From the NCBI GenBank assembly GCA_963728075.1, contig CAVSIP010000005.1, positions 62,001 to 126,000 on the forward strand: 64,000 nt of DNA, in the 5' to 3' direction. Positions 25,065 to 33,452 of this stretch are shown here, piece after piece. Numbering within the stretch: position 1 is the first letter of the stretch; each line of letters starts with the position of its first letter. Both the position numbers and the translations under genes were made by a program. The stretch is from CAVSIP01 sp963728075. Lineage in GTDB: Bacteria; Actinomycetota; Actinomycetes; JAFAQI01; DASSKL01. Below the pieces are notes generated by a model, which worked only from the letters and a program-made list of their open reading frames with translations, searched no databases and was not told where the DNA came from.

Positions 25065-26327
25065 TCAGCCGGCGTACGGCCGGACGATCCCGATGAGGTC
25101 GCTGCGCCAGGCGTTCGACACGCGCACGACGCTGCCGGTGAACGGGGCCTCCACCATCTGCCCGCCGCCGATGTACATGCCTACGTGGTGGATCGTCGCC
25201 GGGTCGGCGGTGTCCAGCGCGAAGAAGAGCAGGTCGCCGGGGCGCGCCTCGGCGCGGGTCACGTGCCGCCCGCTGTTCCACTGCGAGCCGGTCCAGTGGT
25301 CGAGGTAGATGCCGACGTGGGCGTAGGCGTACAGGGTGAGCCCGGAGCAGTCGAAGCCCACCGTGCCTGCGCCCTGGTTGAAGCCCTCCGTGGGGCCGTT
25401 GGCGTCCCCACCTCCCCACGCGTACGGGACGCCGAGCTGGGTGAGCGCCCAGCGGACGGCGGCGGCGCCGGTCCCGGAGCCGACGACCGCGACCGGCTGG
25501 CGCGCCGCCTCCCGCGCCCGGCGCAGGGCCTCCTCCCGGGCCCGCTCCAGGGCGCGCTGGCGCTCGAGCTCCTTCTGACGGGCGATGGCCTGGGCGCGCT
25601 CGTGCTCGAGCCGCTGGGCCCGGTTCATGGCGGAGGTGAGCAGCGTCTCCAGCCGCGCCTCCTCGGTCTTGAGGGTGGCGACCTGGGCCTGCTGGGCGGC
25701 GACCTTGTGCTGCGCGGAGGCCTTCGCGGCGTCGGCGGCGGCCGCGGCCTGCTGCTTCTGCGCGGTCACCCGGTGGGCCTGCTCGACGACGGCGCGCTGG
25801 TAGGCACGAGCCGCGGCCAGGTCACCGAGCGCCGTGCGCTGCTGGGTGGAGACGACGTCGAGCGCCCCCATCTTGCGCAGGAACGTCGCGGGCCCGTTGG
25901 TGCTGACGATCGCGTCGATCCGGCTGAACCCCCCGGACATGTAGGCGGCCTTGACGAAGCCGTTCATCCGCTTCTGCGCCTGGGCCACGTGCTCCTGCGC
26001 CGCCTCGAGCACGACGCGGGTCGCCTGCTCCTTACGCTGGGCGTCCGCGAGCTTCACCTGCGCGCCGTGCCAGGCCTCCACCGCCGCCTCTGCGGCAGCC
26101 CCGAGTCGCTCGAGCTCGGCCTGCGTACGCGCGACCCGCACCTTGGCGGCGGCGACGTCACGCGCCCGCTGGGCGGCCTCGTCCTTCGCGTGCTGCACCT
26201 CGGCGGCGCTGGGCCCGCCCGGCGGATCGGCGTGGGCCACCGGGCCGGCGACGCTCAGCGCCCCGGCGGCCAGGGCAGCGGCGAGCACGGTACGTGCGAC
26301 GGTGCGCAACCGTCCGACCTTCCCCAC
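25065..26327 (-). CDS. Secreted NlpC/P60 peptidoglycan endopeptidase (RipA-like)
   Basis: 420-aa cell-wall hydrolase. Signal peptide with basic start and cleavage after AHA (about 33); residues about 40-285 are an Ala/Gln/Lys-rich coiled coil as in RipA and CwlO; the C-terminal NlpC/P60 domain carries the catalytic Cys327 (FDCSGL) and His381 (IHHVGMYIG). It would cut stem-peptide crosslinks during growth or division. GTG at 26327 has no ribosome binding site, but a -10-like TAGAGT lies 7 bp before it, suggesting a leaderless mRNA. Confidence 0.9.
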   Translation of the reverse strand: MGKVGRLRTVARTVLAAALAAGALSVAGPVAHADPPGGPSAAEVQHAKDEAAQRARDVAAAKVRVARTQAELERLGAAAEAAVEAWHGAQVKLADAQRKEQATRVVLEAAQEHVAQAQKRMNGFVKAAYMSGGFSRIDAIVSTNGPATFLRKMGALDVVSTQQRTALGDLAAARAYQRAVVEQAHRVTAQKQQAAAAADAAKASAQHKVAAQQAQVATLKTEEARLETLLTSAMNRAQRLEHERAQAIARQKELERQRALERAREEALRRAREAARQPVAVVGSGTGAAAVRWALTQLGVPYAWGGGDANGPTEGFNQGAGTVGFDCSGLTLYAYAHVGIYLDHWTGSQWNSGRHVTRAEARPGDLLFFALDTADPATIHHVGMYIGGGQMVEAPFTGSVVRVSNAWRSDLIGIVRPYAG

Positions 26328-26331
26328 AGGC

Positions 26332-26367
26332 GTGACTCTAGTGACTCGTGTGAAGAATGTGACGGAT
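26332..26367 (-). promoter_or_regulatory. Four tandem 9-bp GTGAC repeats over the NlpC/P60 promoter
   Basis: On the plus strand GTGACTCTA, GTGACTCGT, GTGAAGAAT and GTGACGGAT follow one another without gaps. On the gene strand these are GTCAC repeats. They overlap a candidate -35 GTCACA and, 17 bp on, -10 TAGAGT (26340-26335). Direct GTCAC-type repeats are reported for MtrA-controlled cell-wall genes in mycobacteria, so an MtrA-like regulator is a reasonable guess. Confidence 0.5.
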
Positions 26368-26433
26368 TTGCAACGTGAGGCGGCCACGTGTCGTGGCATC
26401 GACCGGTCCGGGGCTGAACCTGAGCCCGTTCGG

Positions 26434-27637
26434 CTAGGTGATCGCGTCCAGCGCCTGGAGCGGCGTCGGCGACGACGTCGTCGGGGTCCTCGAGGCCGAC
26501 CGCGAACCGCACCGCGCCGGGGCCGATGCCCGCGGCGGCGAGCGTGCGCGTCGTCGAGCTGCCGGTGCGTCGTGGACGCGACGTGGCTCACGACGGTGTG
26601 GTGCGCCGCCCAGGCTGGTCGCGAGGTGGCGAGCCGCAGCCCGTCGCACAACGCCATGCCGGCGTCGCGGCCGCCGCGCGGGGTGACCGTGACGACCCCG
26701 CCGAAGCGGGGGCCGCCCGGGCCACGGTCGAACAGCGCGAGCGCTCGCTGCGTGGTGCGCGGTGGCTCCGGCAGCCCGGGGTAGTCGACGCGCGCGACGA
26801 CCGGGTGCTCGTCCATGGCCCGGGCGAAGGCCAGCGCGTTCGCGCAGTGCCGGTCCACCCGCAGCGGCAGCGTCGCCAGCCCGCGGTGCAGCAGGAACGC
26901 GTCGTCCGGCGACAGCGACCCGCCGAGGTCGATCCGGCCGGCGCGGACCCGCTCCATCAGCTCCGGGCCCGCCCACGGCCACCCCGCCGGTCACGTCGCT
27001 GTGCCCGCCGATGTACTTCGTCGCCGAGTGCACGACGACGTCGGCGCCGTGCTCGAGCGGCCGGCAGACCGCCGGCGAGGCGAAGGTCGAGTCGACGACG
27101 AGCGGCGACCCCGGCGTCCCGCGCGACGGCGGCGAGGCCGGGCAGGTCGGCCACCGCCATGGTCGGGTTGGCCAGCGTCTCGGCGTAGACCAGCGCCGTC
27201 TCCGGCCGCGACCGCCGCCGCGACCGCCCCGGGTCGGTCGGCGTCGACGAAGTCGACCGTCACCCCGAAGCGGGCCAGCACCTGGCCGAGCAGGCCGTAG
27301 GTGCCGCCGTACAGCTCGCCGCCGGCGCGACGACGTGGGAGCCCGCCGAGCGCAGGCGTCAGGAAGCACCGTGGAGATCGCGGCCATGCCGGAGGCGAAC
27401 GGCGTCGGCGTCGACGGCGACGTCGCCCTCGACGCCGTACCCCTCCAGCGCGGCGACGGCGCGCGCGAACGCGTCCGCCGTCGGGTTGTCGATCCGGCTG
27501 TAGGAGTAGCCCGGCCGGTCGGACGGCGCAGCACGTCGGCGTACTCCTGTGCGGTGTCGAACGCGAACGTCGGTGGACCGGTGCACCGGCAGGCCGAGCG
27601 GACGCTGGCCGAACGGCTCCGGCACGGGCAGGTGCAC
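26434..27637 (-). CDS. Trans-sulfuration family PLP enzyme, frame broken by several indels
   Basis: Pieces of a cystathionine gamma-synthase/lyase-type enzyme appear in order but in changing frames: GYSYSRIDNPTADAFARAVAALEG, FASGMAAISTVL, GGELYGGTYGLLGQ, LVVDSTFASPAVCRPLEHGADVV, HSATKYIGGHSDVTGG (PLP-lysine in SATKYI), and AVRFAVGLEDPDDVVAD. At least seven frame changes fall in 1.2 kb. The product would use cysteine, homocysteine or methionine-type substrates; which one cannot be told. It may be a pseudogene, but neighbouring housekeeping genes are broken the same way. The start at GTG 27637 is tentative. Confidence 0.65.
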
Positions 27638-27682
27638 GGCGCGCGTGCTGCTCCCCGCGACCGCGCGCCGCGTGCTCGCCGG

Positions 27683-28737
27683 TCAGCGCCGACCCCGCTC
27701 GGGCTTGGGCTCGCGGCGAGAGCAGCCCGCGCAGCATGTCCTGCGGCGTGCATGCCCTCGTGACGACCACGGACACGACGTGCTCGGTGATCGGCATGTC
27801 GACGTCGTGCTTGCGGGCGAGGTCGAGGATCGAGCGGCAGGACTTCACGCCCTCGGCCGTCTGCTTCGTGATCGCGACGACCTCGTCGACGGTCATCCCG
27901 CGGCCGAGGTTCTCGCCGAACGTGCGGTTGCGCGACAGCGGGGACGTGCAGGTCGCGACGAGGTCACCGAGACCGGCGAGCCCGGAGAACGTCAGCGGGT
28001 CGGCGCCCATCGCCGCGCCGAGCCGGGCGGTCTCGGCCAGGCCGCGGGTGATCAGGGACGCCCGGGTGTTGTCGCCGAAGCCCATGCCCGCGGCCATGCC
28101 GACGGCCAGCGCGATGACGTTCTTGACCGCGCCGCCGAGCTCGCAGCCGACCACGTCGGTGTTCGTGTACGGCCGGAAGTAGCGGCGCGTGGCAGGCCGT
28201 CTGCACCCGCTCGGCCGTGCAGCGTCGCTGCACGCGACCACGGTCGCCGTGGGCTGGCTGGCGCACGATCTCCTTGGCCAGGTTGGGTCCGCTGACGACC
28301 GCCACCCGCTCGGCGGGCACGTCGGCAACCTCGCGGATGACCTCGCTCATCCGCTTGCTGGTGCCGAGCTCGACGCCCTTCATCAGGCTGACGAGAACAG
28401 CCTCGCGGCGGCAGCAGCGGTGCCCAGGCGACGAGGTTCTCGCGCAGCGTCTGTGACGGGACCGCGAGGACGACGAGCTCGGCCCCGTCCAGCGCCCGGC
28501 GACGTCGCGCGGTGGCCGTACAGCGGGTCGGGCAGGTGGGTGCCCGGCAGGTAGTCGGGGTTCTCGTGGCGGTCCTCGATCTGCGCGGCCGGCTCGGAGC
28601 GGCGGGCCCACAGGCGTCACGGCGCGTGCCGGCGTCGGCGAGCACCATGGCGAACGCGGTGCCCCACGAGCCGGCGCCCAGTACGGCGGCGCGCGGGTCA
28701 CGCCGACCGCCGCTGTCGGAGGGGGCGGCGGGGCCAT
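27683..28737 (-). CDS. gpsA: Glycerol-3-phosphate dehydrogenase [NAD(P)+], frame broken by several indels
   Basis: Reduces dihydroxyacetone phosphate to sn-glycerol-3-phosphate for phospholipids. Fragments in order: AAVLGAGSWGTAFAMVLADAG (Rossmann motif), ELVVLAVPSQTLRENL, SLMKGVELGTSKRMSEVI, VVSGPNLAKEI, GCELGGAVKNVIALAVGMAAG (catalytic Lys), GLGDLVATCTSPLSRNR and a C-terminus ending REPKPERGRR. They lie in different frames, so the sequence as given does not encode one chain. The ATG at 28737 is out of frame by one base unless a C is restored in the run just after it. plsC lies upstream, giving plausible co-transcription. Confidence 0.75.
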
Positions 28738-29445
28738 GTCGGTGCCGCGCGGGTCGTGCACGGCCGCCGGCGGGGCCTGCCCCCGCAGGTCGCCGAGCTG
28801 CCCGCGGATGCGGGCCATGATGTCGTCCGTGGCGGCACGGAGCACCTCAGCGGTGAGCGGCCGGCCGTCGTACGCCGACAGGTTGACCGGCGGGCCCGCG
28901 AGGTAGCGCACCGTGCGGGGCGGGACCAGGGCGGGCCGCTTCGTGTACGGCCACAGCACCTCGTGCGCTCCCCACTGGGCCACCGGGATCACCGGTGCTC
29001 CGGTCGCCAGCGCCAGCCGGGCGACGCCGGTCTTGGCGAGCATCGGCCACAGCTGCGGGTCGCGGGTGATCGTCCCCTCGGGGTAGATCGCCACCACCTT
29101 GCCACTCGCCAGGGCGTCGACCCCTGCCTGCACCGCCTGGATGGCGTCGCGGCTGCGGCGCTGGACCGGCAGCTGCCCGGCTCCGGCGAGCAGCCGGCCG
29201 ACGAACGGCACCCGGAACAGCTCCTGCTTGACGAGGAAGCGGGGAATGCGGCCGTGGTCGTGCACGAAGTGGGCGAAGGTCAGCGGGTCGATGTGGGAGA
29301 TGTGGTTCACCGCGATGATGCACGGCCCCTCAGCGGGAATGTGCTCGGCACCGCGCCAGTCGCGGCGGGTGAACAGCGTGAGCAGCGGCTTGAGGATGAC
29401 CACGGCCAGGCCGAACCAGAACCCCCGCCTCTCCCTCCGGCGCAC
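28738..29445 (-). CDS. plsC: 1-acyl-sn-glycerol-3-phosphate acyltransferase (PlsC family)
   Basis: About 236 aa. A membrane-proximal hydrophobic start (FWFGLAVVILKPLLTLF) precedes the acyltransferase motifs NHISHIDP (HX4D) and YPEGT, with VPFVGRLLAGAGQLPVQR between. It would acylate lysophosphatidic acid; gpsA directly downstream supplies the backbone. GTG start at 29445 is preceded by GGAGGAGG at 8 bases. No stop occurs in this frame before the gpsA start, so the exact 3' end is uncertain and probably obscured by an indel. Confidence 0.85.
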
Positions 29446-29554
29446 CGCGTGGTCCTCCTCCGCGACGAGCCGACATCGTGTCAACGATCTCTGCGAAGTC
29501 TCCCTTCTCGGTGCGCACCGTGTCGAGGCAGACCCGGCTGGCAGGATCGGGTGG

Positions 29555-30212
29555 GTGGGCAGCAGCAGCGGATGGGCGGTCATCGTGCCGGTCAAACGGC
29601 TGCCCGCGGCGAAGACCCGGCTCGCTCCCCCACCGGGCGTCGACCGCGCCGCCCTCGCCCTGGCCATGGCGCTGGACACCGTCGCCGCCGCACTGGCGTG
29701 CCCGTCGGTCGCCGAGGTGGTCGCGGTGAGCGACGACCCGCTCGCCGTCGAGCGGCTACGGGCACTGGGTGCCGTGGTCGTGGCGGACGAGCCGGACGCC
29801 GGGCTCAACCCGGCGCTCGCCCACGGGGCGGAGCAGGCGCGGGCGCGCCGGCCGGGGAGCGCCGTCGCGGTGCTGTCGGCGGACCTGCCCGCCCTGCGCG
29901 CCGACGAGCTCGGACGCGCGCTGGTCGTGGCGGCCGCGGCACGACGTCGCCGTGGTGGCGGACGCCGCCGGCACCGGGACCACCCTGCTGACCGCGGCGC
30001 CGGACGTGCCGCTCCGCCCGGCCTTCGGCGGCGGTTCCTTCCAGCGCCACGTGTCGGCAGGAGCGCACGCCGTGACCGGCGTGGCGCTGGCCGGGCTGCG
30101 GCGCGACGTCGACACCGCCGCGGATCTCGACGACGCCTGCCGGCTCGGCGTCGGCCGCCACACCGGCGCGGTGCTGGCCGGCGAGGGCGACGCGGCGCCC
30201 GCTACCGGCTAG
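29555..30212 (+). CDS. cofC: 2-phospho-L-lactate/phosphoenolpyruvate guanylyltransferase (CofC/FbiD), one frameshift
   Basis: Makes the guanylylated precursor of coenzyme F420. It has VIVPVKRLPAAKTRLAP at the start, VVAVSDDP, SADLPALRADEL and, in the next frame, DAAGTGTTLLTA and PAFGGGSFQRHV. The frame changes near 29938-29940 (one base appears missing), otherwise the protein is complete at about 219 aa. GTG start at 29555. An F420 gene between gpsA and hupB is conserved in mycobacteria (Rv2983). The shift is probably a sequence error. Confidence 0.82.
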
Positions 30213-30221
30213 CCTGCCGCC

Positions 30222-30425
30222 GTGCAGGCGACCGTCCGTTCCTACGACCCGACGACCCGCTCCGGCAGTCTCTTCCTCGACGACGGCAGGGAGCTGGCCT
30301 TCGCCGCCGACGCCCTCGACGGGTCCGGGCTGCGCCTGCTCCGGCTGGGCCAGCGGGTGCGGCTCACCCTCGGCCCCGGGGACCGGGTCGAGGCGCTGAC
30401 GCTCGCGACCTTCCCCGCACCCTGA
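30222..30425 (+). CDS. Small cold-shock-like OB-fold protein
   Basis: 67-aa protein beginning QATVRSYDPTTRSGSLFLDDG and ending GQRVRLTLGPGDRVEALTL. The pattern resembles a reduced cold-shock/S1 beta-barrel (basic, aromatic and glycine spacing, GQRVR strand), but the RNP motifs of CspA are not evident. GTG start 10 bp after cofC, so probably co-transcribed. Function unknown; nucleic-acid binding is a guess. Confidence 0.7.
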   Translation: MQATVRSYDPTTRSGSLFLDDGRELAFAADALDGSGLRLLRLGQRVRLTLGPGDRVEALTLATFPAP

Positions 30426-30434
30426 GACCGGGCA

Positions 30435-30474
30435 GACGAGGGGCCGGACACCTCACGGCGTCCGGCCCCTCGTC
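30435..30474. terminator. Bidirectional terminator between the cold-shock-like gene and hupB
   Basis: Perfect 15-bp stem, arms GACGAGGGGCCGGAC (30435-30449) and GTCCGGCCCCTCGTC (30460-30474), with a 10-base loop, placed 10 bp from each of two convergent stop codons. Confidence 0.85.
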
Positions 30475-30482
30475 GGTCGTTC

Positions 30483-31070
30483 CTAGCGGCGGGTGCTCTT
30501 CTTCGCCGGCGCCTTCTTGGCGGCGGTCTTCTTCGCCGTGGTCTTCGCGGCGGTCTTCTTCGCGGCGGTCTTCTTCGCCGTGGCCTTGGTGGCCTTGGCC
30601 GGCGCCTTCTTGGCCGTGGCCTTCTTCGCGGTCGCCTTCGCCGCGCCGCCGCTGGACTTGCGGGCGGCCGTACCGGCGGCCTTGGTGGCCCGACCCGGCG
30701 TCGCCGCCGCCGTCTTCGCGGACTTCGCCGCACCACGCGCCGTCGTCTTGCCCGCTGCCTTGGCCGCGGCCGGTGCGGCCTTCGCGACCTTCTTCGCACC
30801 CGAGACGACGTCCTTGAAGGTGCTGCCCGGGCGGAACTTCGGCACCGCCGTCTTCTTGACCTTCACGGTCGCGCCGGTGGCCGGGTTACGGGCCGTACGA
30901 GGACCGCGGGTCACCTTCTCGAAGACCCCGAATCCGGTGATGGCCACCTTCTCGCCCTTGGCGACCGCCGCCGTGACGGTGTCGATGACCGCCTCGACCG
31001 CGCTTCCCGCGGACTTCTTGTCGAGTTCCAGCCGACTTGCGACCGCGTCGATGAGCTCGGCCTTGTTCAC
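30483..31070 (-). CDS. hupB: DNA-binding protein HU with lysine-rich tail
   Basis: 195-aa nucleoid protein. Residues 1-90 are a standard HU domain (NKAELIDAVASRLELDKK, GFGVFEKVTRGPRTARNPATG). The rest is a low-complexity tail of KKTAAK/PAKK-type repeats resembling histone H1, as in mycobacterial HupB. GTG start with GGAGGG upstream. The tail-coding DNA is internally repetitive, which gives long open frames on the other strand that are not genes. Confidence 0.96.
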   Translation of the reverse strand: MNKAELIDAVASRLELDKKSAGSAVEAVIDTVTAAVAKGEKVAITGFGVFEKVTRGPRTARNPATGATVKVKKTAVPKFRPGSTFKDVVSGAKKVAKAAPAAAKAAGKTTARGAAKSAKTAAATPGRATKAAGTAARKSSGGAAKATAKKATAKKAPAKATKATAKKTAAKKTAAKTTAKKTAAKKAPAKKSTRR

Positions 31071-31116
31071 GGTTCCCTCCGATCCGTGTGTCGAGCCCAA
31101 CGCCCGACCCGAGCGC

Positions 31117-31145
31117 AACGTAGGCCCAGAGATCACCGCACACAA
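31117..31145 (-). promoter_or_regulatory. Candidate hupB promoter
   Basis: On the minus strand TTGTGT (31145-31140), 17 bp, TACGTT (31122-31117). This predicts an untranslated leader of about 40 bases before the GTG. Confidence 0.4.
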
Positions 31146-31192
31146 CGACCGACACCCGTCTTTCTTTTGTGTCGCAGCAGATTTCGCGCCGC

Positions 31193-31399
31193 TCAGTGGT
31201 CGTAGCGGCCGCTGTCGAGGTCGGCTTCGAATGCCTCCAGACGCCCGGAAGCCCTTTGTACGTCGCGTTTTGCGGCATCGGACACGGCCACGAGCCGGCG
31301 TTGGAGACGCACCCGGGTCGGCTCGTCGAGGTCCAGTCGAGCGACGCGCCGGTGGGCGTCGGCGAGGCGCTCGGCGAACTCCTTTTCCTTGCCAGGCAA
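31193..31399 (-). CDS. Small hypothetical protein after leuD
   Basis: 68-aa, highly charged and predicted helical (KEKEFAERLADAHRRVARL, RLQRRLVAVSDAAKRDVQRA). No cysteine pair or membrane segment. It begins with TTG 5 bp after the leuD stop, so it is probably the last gene of leuC-leuD. The weak start and lack of a recognised family make this less certain, but the codon pattern and the tight spacing support it. Confidence 0.5.
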   Translation of the reverse strand: MPGKEKEFAERLADAHRRVARLDLDEPTRVRLQRRLVAVSDAAKRDVQRASGRLEAFEADLDSGRYDH

Positions 31400-31404
31400 G
31401 GAGA

Positions 31405-31998
31405 TCAGTGCACCGTCGTGGTCGGCAGCCAGTGCGGCCGGCGCTCCTCGAACGCACCGATGTCCGGCTCGTGGCGAAGGGTCAGCCCGATGTCGTCGAG
31501 ACCCTCCATGAGCCGCCAGCGCGTGTAGTCGTCGATGTCGAACGACGCGGAGACGCCCGGGGCACGAACCTCCCGGGCCGCGAGGTCGACGGTCACCTGC
31601 GTCGTCGGGTCCGACTCGACGATCCGCATCAGCTGCTCCACGGTCTCCGCCGGCAGCTGCACGGGCAGCAGGCCCGCCTTGGTGGCGTTGCCGCGGAAGA
31701 TGTCACCGAAGCGGGGGCTGACCACGGCCCGGAATCCCCAGTCCTGCAAGGCCCACACGGCGTGCTCGCGGGAGGAGCCGGTGCCGAAGTCGGGTCCGGC
31801 CAGCAGGACCGTCGCGCCGGCGTAGGCAGGGTCGTCGAGCACGAAGTCGCCCTGCTTGCGCCAGGCGGCGAACAGCCCGTCGGCGAAGCCGGTGCGGGTC
31901 ACCCGCTTGAGGTACTCCGCCGGGATGATCTGGTCGGTGTCCACGTTGCTGCGGCGCAGCGGCACCGCCGTACCGGTGTGCGTCTTGAAGGCGTCCAT
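31405..31998 (-). CDS. leuD: 3-isopropylmalate dehydratase small subunit
   Basis: 197-aa swivel-domain subunit of isopropylmalate isomerase in leucine synthesis. Motifs: VDTDQIIPAEYLKRV, GPDFGTGSSREHAVWAL and FGDIFRGNATKAGLLPV. It works with LeuC, encoded 10 bp upstream. Confidence 0.96.
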   Translation of the reverse strand: MDAFKTHTGTAVPLRRSNVDTDQIIPAEYLKRVTRTGFADGLFAAWRKQGDFVLDDPAYAGATVLLAGPDFGTGSSREHAVWALQDWGFRAVVSPRFGDIFRGNATKAGLLPVQLPAETVEQLMRIVESDPTTQVTVDLAAREVRAPGVSASFDIDDYTRWRLMEGLDDIGLTLRHEPDIGAFEERRPHWLPTTTVH

Positions 31999-32008
31999 GT
32001 CGGGTCTC

Positions 32009-33400
32009 CTACAGGTCCGCGGGGGCGGTCAGTCGGCCGGTGACGGCGGTGGCCGCGGCCACCTGGGGCGAGACGAGGTGCGTACGGCCGCCCTTGCCCT
32101 GGCGCCCCTCGAAGTTGCGGTTGGAGGTCGAGGCCGAGCGCTCCCCCGGTTCCAGCCGGTCCGGGTTCATGGCCAGGCACATCGAGCAGCCGGCCTCGCG
32201 CCAGTCGGCGCCGGCGGCGCGGAAGACCTCGTGCAGGCCCTCCTGCTCGGCCTGCTCCTTGACCAGTACGGAACCGGGCACCACCAGCACCCGCAGCCCG
32301 TCGGCGACCGTGCGCCCGCGCAGCACGTCCGCGGCGGCCCGCAGGTCCTCGATGCGGCTGTTGGTGCACGAGCCGATGAACACCGTGTCCACCGCCACGT
32401 CACGCAGTGGCGTACCGGCGGTGAGCCCCATGTAGGCGAGCGCGCGTTCCGCAGCGGCGCGCGCCTCCGGGTCGGTGAAGGACTGCGGATCCGGCACGGT
32501 GGCGCCGAGCGGCGCGCCCTGCCCCGGGTTGGTGCCCCAGGTGACCCACGGGGTCAGGCCGCCGGCGTCGACGGTGACGACCTTGTCGAACTGCGCGTCG
32601 TCGTCGCTGCGCAGCGACGTCCAGTACTCCACCGCGCGGTCCCAGTCCGCGCCCTGCGGTGCGTGCGGGCGGTCCTGCAGGTAGGCGAACGTCGTCTCGT
32701 CCGGCGCCACCATGCCGGCCCGCGCCCCCGCCTCGATGGACATGTTGCAGACCGTCATCCGGCCCTCCATCGACAGCGAGCGCACCGCCTCGCCGCGGTA
32801 CTCGATGACGTGGCCCTGCCCGCCACCGGTGCCGATCTGGGTGATGACCGCGAGGATGAGGTCCTTGGCGCTCACGCCGTCGGGCAGCGCGCCCCGCACC
32901 TCCACGGCCATGGTCCTCGGCCGCGCCAGCGGCAGGGTCTGGGTCGCGAGGACGTGCTCGACCTCGCTGGTCCCGATCCCGAAGGCCAGCGCACCGAAGG
33001 CGCCGTGCGTCGAGGTGTGGCTGTCGCCGCAGACCACGGTCATGCCGGGCTGGGTGAGGCCCAGCTGCGGGCCGATGACGTGCACGATCCCCTGTCCCCG
33101 GTCGCCCATGGGGTGCAGCCGCACGCCGAACTCCTCGCAGTTGCGGCGCAGCGTCTCGACCTGCGTACGGCTCACCGGGTCGGTGATCGGGCCCCGGGTG
33201 GTCGGGACGTTGTGGTCCTCCGTCGCGATGGTGAGGTCCGGCCGGCGGACGCCGCGACCGGCCAGGCGCAGGCCGTCGAAGGCCTGCGGGCTGGTCACCT
33301 CGTGGACGAGGTGCAGGTCGATGTAGAGCAGGTCGGGCTCGCCTTCGGCCCGCCGCACCACGTGGGCATCCCACACCTTCTCGGCCATCGTGCCCGGCAT
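32009..33400 (-). CDS. leuC: 3-isopropylmalate dehydratase large subunit
   Basis: 463-aa catalytic subunit with a 4Fe-4S cluster; isomerises 2- to 3-isopropylmalate. Cluster ligands are in GSCTNSR and GCSMCLAMNPD; VVCGDSHTSTHGAFGA is the aconitase-family signature. ATG at 33400 has GGAGGAGG upstream; an ATG four codons on is an alternative. The ndgR gene is divergent across a 52-bp gap that holds an operator-like dyad. Confidence 0.96.
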   Translation of the reverse strand: MPGTMAEKVWDAHVVRRAEGEPDLLYIDLHLVHEVTSPQAFDGLRLAGRGVRRPDLTIATEDHNVPTTRGPITDPVSRTQVETLRRNCEEFGVRLHPMGDRGQGIVHVIGPQLGLTQPGMTVVCGDSHTSTHGAFGALAFGIGTSEVEHVLATQTLPLARPRTMAVEVRGALPDGVSAKDLILAVITQIGTGGGQGHVIEYRGEAVRSLSMEGRMTVCNMSIEAGARAGMVAPDETTFAYLQDRPHAPQGADWDRAVEYWTSLRSDDDAQFDKVVTVDAGGLTPWVTWGTNPGQGAPLGATVPDPQSFTDPEARAAAERALAYMGLTAGTPLRDVAVDTVFIGSCTNSRIEDLRAAADVLRGRTVADGLRVLVVPGSVLVKEQAEQEGLHEVFRAAGADWREAGCSMCLAMNPDRLEPGERSASTSNRNFEGRQGKGGRTHLVSPQVAAATAVTGRLTAPADL

Positions 33401-33420
33401 CCGGCACCTCCTCCGACTTG

Positions 33421-33439
33421 CGTTTCACTATTTGAGACG
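33421..33439. promoter_or_regulatory. Operator-like dyad between leuC and ndgR
   Basis: CGTTTCACTATTTGAGACG is a near-perfect inverted repeat (half-sites CGTTTCA and TGAGACG). IclR-type NdgR/LtbR proteins are known to control leuCD from this divergent gap in other actinobacteria, so it is the likely binding site. It lies between the two start codons. Confidence 0.6.
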
Positions 33440-33452
33440 TGAGTATCAGTTC

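Noticed and set aside
26391..26957. Fusion of the NlpC/P60 frame with the trans-sulfuration enzyme
   Set aside because: The join runs through the promoter and repeat region and arises because a fragment of the upstream gene happens to be in the same frame.
30500..30700. Possible CRISPR-like repeats
   Set aside because: The repeats are in-frame KKTAAK-type codons of hupB without uniform spacers; no cas genes are present in the window.
30493..30800. Repetitive hydrophobic Ala/Phe/Val-rich frame on the plus strand
   Set aside because: It is the reverse of the lysine-rich hupB tail and looks like membrane helices only by codon mirroring.
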